Source of the DNA: CAZWES01 sp964632395
GTDB lineage: Bacteria > Patescibacteriota > Gracilibacteria > Peribacterales > Peribacteraceae
Length of the DNA stretch: 31,302 bases
NCBI GenBank assembly: GCA_964632395.1
Contig: CAZWES010000015.1
Span: forward strand, 1-31,302
Direction of reading: 5' to 3'
Below the pieces are notes generated by a model. The model was given only the letters and a program-made list of their open reading frames with translations. It did no database searches and had not been told where the DNA came from. Below are positions 15,436 through 22,978 of this stretch, one piece after another; the stretch's first letter is position 1; each line of letters opens with the position of its first letter. The translations under genes and the position numbers were made by a program.

Positions 15436-16644
15436 CTAAAACAGCCCTTCCGCCATCAATCTCACCTGCTCAGCAGTCAGCGGAACGTCGTAAAGGCGAA
15501 CGTCATCGAGCAGGCCGTCAAAGTACCTTTCATCTGCTCCCGGCCTGCCGATCCTAAGTGCTGTGTCCCAATAATTCCCGCGCTCGTTGTTGCTGCCATG
15601 GGTTCCTGCATCGGTTCCTATGGAGACTCCATCAAGGAAAAATTCTGCCTGTGGAGAGGAGCCGGCATTGCTCATGCTAACTGCAACATGATGCCAGCTT
15701 GAGGTATCCGTAAATGGCGTTCTTATTTCAACCACATCTGCGCCTGGCGGTTCGCTATCATCATGTCCATAGAAGAATGAGACAATGTCATTCACTGTAC
15801 CAATCCTACCGATGGAGATATGCATCTCGTGACTGTTTTCGTTTGTGCCCGTACCCCATCCATTCTGTGAGGCTGGCCCCTGCCATATTAGATGGTGTGA
15901 TGCGTTTGTTGCATCTGCTTTGAACCAAAGCGCGATGGAGAAGTCCTCAAGTGTTTGAAGATCGTTAAATGGGGTCTGGATGTATTCGTTTGTTCCATCA
16001 AAAGAAAGTGATCTGTTGTTAACAAAATTAGTTGGTGGCAGGTCGGCTGTTGGATTCCCAGCAGCCATATTGATATGAGTTCCATCCTGCCCCTCAACAC
16101 TTTCTATTGCTGTGCCAATGTCTGCGCCCTCTTCATCCAGCTTCCACCATGCAATCGGGTCCGGTGGCGGGTGGTAAATGCCTGAGTAAGGTGAATCTGT
16201 AGTAAAGCGATCGCCATTCATGGTAAGCCGGAATCCTGTGCTTTGAGAGTTTGCGTATACCGGATCATACGGTATGTGTGTCATGTATGGAGTATCTGCA
16301 CTGGGGAGAGTTGTAAGGAAAGAGATATCAGCGCCGGCAATTCCTGATGGTGGGTCGGCCGTACATCCTGCACCGGTCAGCTCCTCCCGGCAGATCCACT
16401 TGTACTCGCCTTCCGCAGGAAAATCCGCAGGCGGATAATTTTGATCCCATAGGTAGTCATTGATTGCTTTGTAGATTTGCCGTGTGTGTATTCCGCGCTC
16501 TGCATCATATGCTTCCCCCTTTCTTTCAAATGGATCAAAGATCTGAATCATAGTTGCAATTAGTGCCACGAGGATGGCGACGATTATGAGGAGCTCTACA
16601 AGCGTAAAACCGTGACGTGATGAAGGTCTTCGCATGGGCGACAT
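15436..16644 (-). CDS. Type IV prepilin-like protein with LamG domain (first copy)
   Basis: A 402-residue protein. The leader is SPMRRPSSRHG and the mature N-terminus is FTLVELLIIVAILVALIA with Glu at +5, the hallmark of type IV pilins and pseudopilins. A pilin-like region to about residue 155 is followed by a LamG-type lectin fold (about 164-400: IAWWKLDEEGA, then SLSFDGTNEYIQ, IALWFKADA, WHHVAVSM and GLLDDVRLYDVPLT). Large globular C-terminal domains on pilins are typical of minor or adhesive tips. Two tandem paralogues suggest a two-subunit adhesin. No pilin assembly ATPase is in the window. A second start at 16635 (MRRPSS) cannot be excluded. Confidence 0.9.
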   Translation of the reverse strand: MSPMRRPSSRHGFTLVELLIIVAILVALIATMIQIFDPFERKGEAYDAERGIHTRQIYKAINDYLWDQNYPPADFPAEGEYKWICREELTGAGCTADPPSGIAGADISFLTTLPSADTPYMTHIPYDPVYANSQSTGFRLTMNGDRFTTDSPYSGIYHPPPDPIAWWKLDEEGADIGTAIESVEGQDGTHINMAAGNPTADLPPTNFVNNRSLSFDGTNEYIQTPFNDLQTLEDFSIALWFKADATNASHHLIWQGPASQNGWGTGTNENSHEMHISIGRIGTVNDIVSFFYGHDDSEPPGADVVEIRTPFTDTSSWHHVAVSMSNAGSSPQAEFFLDGVSIGTDAGTHGSNNERGNYWDTALRIGRPGADERYFDGLLDDVRLYDVPLTAEQVRLMAEGLF

Positions 16645-16647
16645 TGC

Positions 16648-16665
16648 TATAGGATTATATTGTTA
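16648..16665 (-). repeat. AT-rich repeat carrying the pilin promoter
   Basis: This 18-nt segment is the exact reverse complement of 21713-21730. On the minus strand it contains TATAAT (16659-16654), which ends 9 nt before the pilin ATG at 16644. The uvrB stop codon (16665-16663) lies in the same repeat, so one short element ends one gene and starts the next. Confidence 0.6.
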
Positions 16666-18636
16666 ACTCTTTAACAAATCTATTTCATCCCTCAAATCCG
16701 CCGCCTTTTCAAACTCCATATTCTCCGATGCCATCGCCATCTGATTTTCCAGCTCCTCGATCAATCTCTTCTTCTCATCCTTCGGCACTTTGCTGTGATC
16801 GTATTTCGGCCGCCTGAGTGAAAGTTTGGTGTGGTCTTCTGCAATATCACGGACAGCCTTTTCAATAGTTTTCGGAGTGATGCCGCGTTTTTTGTTGTGG
16901 TCGTCTTGTTTTTTCCTGCGTCTCTCTGTTTCATCCATCGCCTCCTGCATTGCCTTCGTCACTTTATCTGCATACAAAACTACATGGCCGTGAATGTTGC
17001 GAGCACATCTTCCGATTGTTTGTATCAACGCATCTCGTGATCTCAAAAATCCCTGCTTATCTGCGCCGAGGATTGCAATGTAGGAAACTTCGGGCAGATC
17101 CAGCCCTTCACGCAGTAAGTTGACTCCGACCAGTATGTCAATTTCTCCACTCCGCAGTGCCCTCAAAGTTTCCACGCGTTCGAGAGTCTCGATATCTGAG
17201 TGTAAGTATTTGACCTTGAAGTCTTTATCCAAAAGAAACTGTGAGAGATCCTCTGCACTCTTCTTGGTCAATGTTGTGATGAGAGTCCGTTCCTTCCTTT
17301 TGATCGCCTGTTCAATCTCGCTGACGATATGGTCAATTTGTCCTTCTGTTGGGTGGATAGAAACGACAGGGTCAAGTAGTCCGGTAGGTCTGATGATCTG
17401 TTCCGCGAACCATTTCTTCTCTGTGTTTTTATATTCATATTTTCCCGGAGTTGCAGAGATGTAGATGGCTTGCCTGACTCGTTCCTCAAACTCGTCAAAT
17501 TTAAGCGGACGATTATCATGGCACGAAGGAAGCCGGAAGCCGTATTCCACAAGATTATTCTTTCGGCTCACATTCCCCTCATGCATTCCGCCGATTTGTG
17601 GGATTGTCATGTGTGACTCATCAATAAAACAAAGGAAATCATCCGGAAAGTAATCAAGCAAAGTCTCAGGTGGTGAGCCTGGCGGCCTCCCCGAGAGATA
17701 TCTCACGTAGTTCTCTATCCCCGTTGTATATCCGGTTTCTTTGAGCATCTCAACATCATATTCAGTCCTTTGTCTGATACGTTCCGCTTTTGCAATTTCA
17801 TTTGAATCGAGAAAAGCTTTCTCGCGCTCATCCAAATCTTTCATTATCTCGTCCTTGGCCTGATCAATTTTTTCTTTCGTCGTCACATCATGCGCTGCGG
17901 GGAAGATTGTCACTGCGTCCATTTCGTTGAGTGCTTCACCAGTAAAGCTGTCAACTTCCGTGATGGACTCTACTTCGTCAAATGCCATTTCGATTCGTAT
18001 CACTGTATCACCACTCGGAGGAAAAACCTCCACAGTATCGCCGAGCACATGAACCATTCCCTGTTTGAACTCCATGTGGCTGCGCTTGTATTGGATATCC
18101 GTGAGTTGCCGCAAAAATTCATCGCGCTTTTTTTCTTCTCCTCTTTTTATAGTGATTGCAAGACTCTCATAATCACTCACAGAGCCAAGGCCGTAGATGC
18201 AGGAGACTGATGCAACTATCAAAACATCCTTCCTCGTCAATAAATTATGCGTTGCAGCGTGGCGGAACTTTGCGATTTCGTCATTGATTGAAGCATCTTT
18301 CTCGATGTACGTATCAGTATGTGGAATATAGGCTTCCGGTTGATAATAGTCATAATATGAAACGAAGTAGCTGATTGCATTTTCCGGAAAGAATGATTGA
18401 AACTCAGAGCAAAGTTGTGCAGCCAAAGTTTTATTATGTGCAATCACAAGGGTTGGTCTCTGCAACTCCTGAATTACGTTCGCAATCGTGAAAGTTTTTC
18501 CCGTCCCCGTTGCACCAAGTAAAGTCTGATGTCGCTCCTTCTTTTTTGTGCCTTCAATAAGTTTGGCGATTGCTTCTGGTTGATCACCTTTTGGGGTGAA
18601 GTCGGATGTGAGCCGGAATTGTTGATTGGTGGGCAT
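16663..18636 (-). CDS. uvrB: Excinuclease ABC subunit UvrB
   Basis: A 657-residue helicase-like damage-verification subunit of nucleotide excision repair. The Walker A motif is GATGTGKT (41-48), and the beta-hairpin that probes DNA is visible as SYYDYYQPEAYIP (about 93-104). The helicase motifs include DESH (residues 335-338), GSPPETLLDYFP just before it, SATPGKYE, GVNLLREGLDLPEVS and QTIGRCARN. The C-terminal UVR domain (MAMASENMEFEKAADLRDEI) contacts UvrC. The length is normal for the family. It lies upstream of the pilin genes on the same strand but has no functional link to them. Confidence 0.98.
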   Translation of the reverse strand: MPTNQQFRLTSDFTPKGDQPEAIAKLIEGTKKKERHQTLLGATGTGKTFTIANVIQELQRPTLVIAHNKTLAAQLCSEFQSFFPENAISYFVSYYDYYQPEAYIPHTDTYIEKDASINDEIAKFRHAATHNLLTRKDVLIVASVSCIYGLGSVSDYESLAITIKRGEEKKRDEFLRQLTDIQYKRSHMEFKQGMVHVLGDTVEVFPPSGDTVIRIEMAFDEVESITEVDSFTGEALNEMDAVTIFPAAHDVTTKEKIDQAKDEIMKDLDEREKAFLDSNEIAKAERIRQRTEYDVEMLKETGYTTGIENYVRYLSGRPPGSPPETLLDYFPDDFLCFIDESHMTIPQIGGMHEGNVSRKNNLVEYGFRLPSCHDNRPLKFDEFEERVRQAIYISATPGKYEYKNTEKKWFAEQIIRPTGLLDPVVSIHPTEGQIDHIVSEIEQAIKRKERTLITTLTKKSAEDLSQFLLDKDFKVKYLHSDIETLERVETLRALRSGEIDILVGVNLLREGLDLPEVSYIAILGADKQGFLRSRDALIQTIGRCARNIHGHVVLYADKVTKAMQEAMDETERRRKKQDDHNKKRGITPKTIEKAVRDIAEDHTKLSLRRPKYDHSKVPKDEKKRLIEELENQMAMASENMEFEKAADLRDEIDLLKS

Positions 18637-18646
18637 ATCAGATCTG

Positions 18647-18652
18647 ATTATA
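18647..18652 (-). promoter_or_regulatory. -10-like hexamer of uvrB
   Basis: TATAAT on the minus strand ends 10 nt before the uvrB ATG at 18636. It lies just outside the inverted-repeat element that starts at 18661. Confidence 0.55.
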
Positions 18653-18660
18653 TGGCCACT

Positions 18661-18821
18661 GGTTAAATTGCTAAATAGTTAAACTGTTAAATTGTTCGAC
18701 AGAGCGATCCTTGACCGCTTTGCAGGCGTTGGGGTTGGCAGGGCTGCAAAGCACTAATTAACTCGCTCTGCCCGCCCGATGGTCGGACGGGCGAACAATT
18801 TAGCAATTTAGCAATTTAACC
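18661..18821. mobile_element. MITE-like 161-bp inverted-repeat element
   Basis: Terminal arms: the first 15 bases (GGTTAAATTGCTAAA) are perfectly complementary to 18807-18821, and TAAATTGTTCG (18688-18698) is complementary to 18792-18802. Inside are CAGAGCG/CGCTCTG, GCTTTGCAG/CTGCAAAGC and a CGCCCG/CGGGCG hairpin. It has no coding capacity and lies exactly between the divergent uvrB and 18839 genes. A partial copy of its right end, identical over 19 nt (18781-18799), recurs at 21693-21711. Confidence 0.6.
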
Positions 18822-18824
18822 GTA

Positions 18825-18830
18825 TATACT
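18825..18830 (+). promoter_or_regulatory. -10-like hexamer of the 18839 membrane protein gene
   Basis: TATACT ends 8 nt before the ATG at 18839 and directly follows the MITE-like element. Confidence 0.5.
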
Positions 18831-18838
18831 ACCCCCCA

Positions 18839-21688
18839 ATGACCAAATACCTCAAACCCATCCTCCCCTGGCTTTTCCTCATAGCCCTCCTCACATGGGG
18901 CACATACGTTACTTTCTACTATCTCGGGGTAGATGGGCATATCGTGGTTCTCCTTAAAAATTCCGAGTGGAATAGGATAGGGCAAGAGGTTGCAGGTCCT
19001 TTTGCGCGTGGACTTAGAGCGACTGGCCCGTTCATCGAACAACTTGCTTTCCGTCTTGATCCATTTGTTGGGTATACGGTTGTGAGCGCCATTCTTTACG
19101 TCGCCTTTGTTGCATTTACTGTTATGCGAACTGGGCGGATATATATAAAGACAAGAATTTCCGCATTATCTGTAATCATTCTCTCATTACTCAGTTTGTG
19201 GCTGCTCCACACAACGCTTTTTTATGCAGATTTTCCGGGTACCGAGCCAGGGCTATTAATTGAGCCAAATGCGGAAGTTTACGAGGGGGCATCAGAAGAG
19301 ACCCTAACTGCGTTGACTGATAACTATCAGCAACTAAAAGATTCCGGGTGCCTTGTGCAAGATAAAACACGAACGGGGCGTGGTGGCGCTGGCGTTTATT
19401 TCTACCGTGGATGGTGTGTGCAAAAAGCATTTTTCATGCGTGTGATTTCTCCTCTGGGAATGCTGGCTTTCTTTGTCCTCAATATGCTTGTTTTGGGAAC
19501 TGCTGCGATGAAACTATTTAAATTGAAGGCATCTTCACGCATTTTTGAATTTATTGTTCATCTTGCTCTGGGCGCCACCGCATTAGCCTTACTGATGTGG
19601 TTGCTTGCACTGTTCCACAGCTTGCGACAGGGAGTTGTGTGGGCACTTCTATTCCTCATACCGGCAATTGGGTATAAGTATTCGTGGCAGTGGATACGAG
19701 GTTCTGTTACAGAAAAATGGGATGTGCGCGAATCGTTCCATTCAATACGAGTACTACTGTTTTGGTTGCTCATTTCATATATCGCATTCAACTATCTCAC
19801 TGTTATTCGCCCGTTCCCAATCGGATGGGATGATCTTGGGAAATACATCAACCTCCCACGCCAACTCAGTGTTATGAACCAAGTGCTCCCGGGTATTTCT
19901 GCAATCCAATGGGAATACATAACATCACTTGGATTTTTACTCTTTGGGTACTTCTCGGATTTTGGTGCAACCCTTGCGCAGCAGATTAACTGGCTTGCAG
20001 GAATTTTTGCAGTGATTGCAGTTTATGGATGCACAAGGATGTTTCTTGGCGAGCGAACCGGCCTTCTTGCTGCACTCTTCTACTACATGTTACCGATGGT
20101 GGGGCACTTCTCGTTCGCGGATATGAAGACAGAGAACGCACTCTTCTTCTTTGGTGTTGTAGGACTGATGTGCATCATTCACTTTTTGAATTGTTATAAA
20201 AAGAAGGAAACCAATAAACATCAACTAAAATGGCTTTTTGTTGCTGGCATCCTATTTGCTGCCGCATTTGCAACAAAGGCAACAATGATTTTGATGCTTT
20301 TTATGGGGGGGGTAATACTTACTGCAGCGCTTCTTGGATCTATTGCTGGTTGGGGGGCAGCGCTTATCACTGTGGCGCTCCTTTCTTACGCCGGCCCGCT
20401 TAAGTTTGGAGGAATATTAACCAAAGTTTCCGGATTGGAATTCCCATTGCTGGATGATTTTATTCCACCTCTATTACTCATCATTGGAGTGCTACTGGTT
20501 GTTTTGCCATGTGTTCGGAAAGCATCAGATTCACTTAATCTCAAAAAATGGGTGTGTGCTTGTGGGGTTCTTGTTATGGGTTTCATGATCTTTTCTCTTC
20601 CATGGATGGGTCGAAATGTGGTTTTGAGTGAAAAGATAGGTGTGTCTTCTGCTCTTAAAGCGCCTAATACAATCACTCCGTGGGTTAAGTACACGTCTGC
20701 AGAAATTACAGATTCAGCTCCGCCAGGCTCGCGTTCATTGCCGGAGGAATTGCAAGTTGATCCGGAACACGAGATGTGCGAGGGGACTGCGCGTACAGAG
20801 GAACTTGACCGATATTGGGGTCATGGAGATGGATGGAATCATTATCTTGAGCTTCCCTGGCGTGTTGTAATGAACGTCGACTCGCAAGGATACTATCTGA
20901 CCACGTCGCCACTTCTTTTGTGTGCCGTACTTGTTTTACTGCTTCCTATTTTCTGGAGGCGTAGTTATCGTCTGTTGAGGTTGCTGTTCTGGGGTACGGC
21001 ACTTTATCTCATGCAGTGGGTTTTTGTTGCAAGCGGGATACCGTGGTATGGCATAGGCATGTTTCTTGGTCTGGCAATTTTTGTTGAAGCTCTGGTTGCG
21101 CTGGCGCCAAACAACCCGTCACGCGTGGTGGTGTCTATCTTTATTGTGATTGCATTGATGACGAGTATGTCTTTTCGGCTCTGGCAGTTTGGAATGCAAT
21201 ACAATCTTTATGAGTATGCGTGGGGCAAGGCTTCCAGTGGCGTACTGCGCGAGATGACAATTCCGGATTATGATGACGTTGCGGATAGAGTCATTGAGCT
21301 CTCAAAAAACCCCGATCGTCCTTATCTCTTCCGCATGGGAACATTCATAAGTTACTTTATCCCAAGAAACAGAGAGATATTTACGGTGAACGATAACCAG
21401 CTACAGATTTTTAACTGTTTGAATCAGGAAGAGGATCACAAGCTCACACTCAGGCGTCTGCATGCGCTCGGGTTCCACAGCATTGTGTTTGATACGAATA
21501 CGGCAACAATCGAAAAAGACCCGAACGGAACTCTCCACCAAAAAGTACAACGCTTCCTGGACTTTGCGAATGATACGGAACTTGGAATCGTATCAGTTGT
21601 AAATAATCCGGGTTCGGGGATTGCTTATATGATTTTGCCGGAGGAGGTGCCAGAAGAAGTGGAACTAGATGAGGGTGGTAATGAGTAG
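18839..21688 (+). CDS. Large polytopic membrane protein, GT-C (PMT-like) glycosyltransferase candidate
   Basis: A 949-residue membrane protein with many hydrophobic segments, beginning with a transmembrane helix at about residues 8-28. It is a candidate for the GT-C superfamily, which uses polyprenyl-phosphate sugars on the outer face. A GWDDLGKY segment between helices resembles the first-loop acidic motif of such enzymes, and HFSFADMKTENALFFF recalls their conserved D-x-K-x-E region. The C-terminal 150 residues are soluble (RPYLFRMGTFISYFIPRNRE). It precedes a DPM1-like GT2 and a DUF2304 protein, which would supply the donor. I am sure of the membrane topology class and only moderately sure of the enzyme class. 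It is flanked on both sides by related repeats. Confidence 0.65.
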   Translation: MTKYLKPILPWLFLIALLTWGTYVTFYYLGVDGHIVVLLKNSEWNRIGQEVAGPFARGLRATGPFIEQLAFRLDPFVGYTVVSAILYVAFVAFTVMRTGRIYIKTRISALSVIILSLLSLWLLHTTLFYADFPGTEPGLLIEPNAEVYEGASEETLTALTDNYQQLKDSGCLVQDKTRTGRGGAGVYFYRGWCVQKAFFMRVISPLGMLAFFVLNMLVLGTAAMKLFKLKASSRIFEFIVHLALGATALALLMWLLALFHSLRQGVVWALLFLIPAIGYKYSWQWIRGSVTEKWDVRESFHSIRVLLFWLLISYIAFNYLTVIRPFPIGWDDLGKYINLPRQLSVMNQVLPGISAIQWEYITSLGFLLFGYFSDFGATLAQQINWLAGIFAVIAVYGCTRMFLGERTGLLAALFYYMLPMVGHFSFADMKTENALFFFGVVGLMCIIHFLNCYKKKETNKHQLKWLFVAGILFAAAFATKATMILMLFMGGVILTAALLGSIAGWGAALITVALLSYAGPLKFGGILTKVSGLEFPLLDDFIPPLLLIIGVLLVVLPCVRKASDSLNLKKWVCACGVLVMGFMIFSLPWMGRNVVLSEKIGVSSALKAPNTITPWVKYTSAEITDSAPPGSRSLPEELQVDPEHEMCEGTARTEELDRYWGHGDGWNHYLELPWRVVMNVDSQGYYLTTSPLLLCAVLVLLLPIFWRRSYRLLRLLFWGTALYLMQWVFVASGIPWYGIGMFLGLAIFVEALVALAPNNPSRVVVSIFIVIALMTSMSFRLWQFGMQYNLYEYAWGKASSGVLREMTIPDYDDVADRVIELSKNPDRPYLFRMGTFISYFIPRNREIFTVNDNQLQIFNCLNQEEDHKLTLRRLHALGFHSIVFDTNTATIEKDPNGTLHQKVQRFLDFANDTELGIVSVVNNPGSGIAYMILPEEVPEEVELDEGGNE

Positions 21689-21692
21689 CGAC

Positions 21693-21730
21693 GGTCGGAC
21701 GGGCGAACAATATAACAATATAATCCTATA
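21693..21730. repeat. Partial copy of the MITE-like element
   Basis: Positions 21693-21711 are identical to 18781-18799. The adjacent 21713-21730 is the exact reverse complement of the pilin promoter repeat at 16648-16665. It begins 5 nt after the stop of the large membrane protein. Confidence 0.7.
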
Positions 21731-21811
21731 ACAAACCACCAGTTCTTCATTTCCTTCAAAGGCCTCGCATACTTCCACAAGATTTATTCATGTACATTGC
21801 GAAGAATGAGG

Positions 21812-21817
21812 TAATAT
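21812..21817 (+). promoter_or_regulatory. -10-like hexamer of the DPM1-like gene
   Basis: TAATAT ends 8 nt before the ATG at 21826 and supports that start over the upstream in-frame ATG at 21790. Confidence 0.4.
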
Positions 21818-21825
21818 CTACACTA

Positions 21826-22497
21826 ATGAAGACCTTCGCCGTCATCCCCGCATTTAACGAAGAGCGTGCTGTTGCGGGTGTGGTACACGAGGCTGCAAAA
21901 CATGTGGATTCGGTAATAGTTGTGGATGATGGCTCTACAGATCAAACCGCAACATGTGCAAGGTCTGCAGGCGCAATAGTACTTTCACATGCAATCACAT
22001 GTGGGGCAGGAGCTTCCACGATGACGGGAATTATGGCTTCCAGAAAAGCAGGTGCAGAAATTGTTGTAACAATTGATGCAGATGGCCAGCATGATCCCGG
22101 GGATATTCCAAAGCTCATCAAGCCAATTATTGATGGCGAAGCAGATGTTGTAATCGGGACACGCTTCGTGGGACCACGAGTAAGCATCCCCCTGCTCAGA
22201 AGAATCTTTAACAGCATTGGTAATATCTTCACATTCATCGTAACCAGCAAATATGTGAGTGATAGCCAATCCGGGTTTAAAGCGCTCGGCCCTGCGCCTG
22301 TTGCAAAAATAGATCTGCACCTCTCCGGCTTCGAGTTCTGCAGCGAGATCATTCGTGAAGTTGTGCAGCACAAGTGGCGCGTAGTGGAGGTTCCGATCAA
22401 AGTTACGTATTCTGAATACACCATGGCAAAGGGGCAATCATTTTCGCGCGGTGTCATCACAGCGTGTAAAATGCTACTCAGATCATTCCTCAGATAA
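21826..22497 (+). CDS. DPM1-like GT2 polyprenyl-phosphate glycosyltransferase
   Basis: A 223-residue GT2 of the dolichyl-phosphate-mannose synthase type, which moves a sugar from a nucleotide donor onto polyprenyl phosphate. Motifs are the N-terminal VIPAFNEE, VDDGSTDQT (33-41), TIDADGQHDP with the metal-binding DXD (83-91), VIGTRF and DSQSGFKAL. It has no C-terminal transmembrane helices of its own; that role may be filled by the next gene, which overlaps it by one base (TAATG) and is therefore translationally coupled. I chose the ATG at 21826 because the first beta strand begins immediately after it; 21790 would add 12 residues. Confidence 0.9.
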   Translation: MKTFAVIPAFNEERAVAGVVHEAAKHVDSVIVVDDGSTDQTATCARSAGAIVLSHAITCGAGASTMTGIMASRKAGAEIVVTIDADGQHDPGDIPKLIKPIIDGEADVVIGTRFVGPRVSIPLLRRIFNSIGNIFTFIVTSKYVSDSQSGFKALGPAPVAKIDLHLSGFEFCSEIIREVVQHKWRVVEVPIKVTYSEYTMAKGQSFSRGVITACKMLLRSFLR

Positions 22498-22928
22498 TGA
22501 CAGAACTTGTCTCCATTCCAACACCTTTAGATCTTGGCATCACGCCTTACCGCGTCGTTGGTCCCATCATCGCACTCTTCTTTATCGTTTACGCATGGAA
22601 TCATGTGCTGCGTGGGACTAAAACGATATGGGAAGCTTTGCTTTGGACTGTGTTTTGGGGAGGTATTGCATCAGTCGTTTTGTTCCCCGCATGGCTAAGT
22701 ATTTTGACTACGTGGACAGGTATAAAAGGACAGGCAAATGCAGTCTTTGCCATTGCGATCGGCGTCCTGTTATTTATCGTTTTCCACATGCTTGTGCGAT
22801 TGGAGAGGATGCAGAAGAGGATGACGGAGATAGTTCGTCATGGAGCTATAAAAGATAGTGACATTGGAGAAAGCACCAAATTCCAAGCACCAAAAGAATC
22901 TCAAATCTCAAATTCCAAAGCTCTTTGA
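22497..22928 (+). CDS. DUF2304 membrane protein
   Basis: A 143-residue small membrane protein with three hydrophobic segments (about 20-36, 46-70 and 82-99), followed by a cytoplasmic tail whose RLERMQKRMTEIVRHGAI matches the ending typical of DUF2304. Members commonly lie next to DPM1-like GT2 genes and are thought to help anchor them; biochemical function is not established. The last 16 residues or so (KFQAPKESQISNSKAL) are encoded by the long hairpin repeat starting at 22878, so the native protein probably ended near residue 127 before the repeat arrived. Confidence 0.8.
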   Translation: MTELVSIPTPLDLGITPYRVVGPIIALFFIVYAWNHVLRGTKTIWEALLWTVFWGGIASVVLFPAWLSILTTWTGIKGQANAVFAIAIGVLLFIVFHMLVRLERMQKRMTEIVRHGAIKDSDIGESTKFQAPKESQISNSKAL

Positions 22929-22965
22929 GATTTAGAATTTGGAATTCTTTTGGTGCTTGGAATTT
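22878..22965. repeat. 88-bp hairpin repeat at a gene junction
   Basis: A perfect 21-bp inverted repeat (22878-22898 and 22945-22965, beginning AAATTCCAAGCACC) encloses further complementary arms around TCTCAAATCTCAAATTCC. It is homologous to the 8062-8150 repeat. It supplies the end of the DUF2304 gene and lies 13 nt before the next start codon. Confidence 0.8.
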
Positions 22966-22978
22966 TCTCTGCAAAGTC

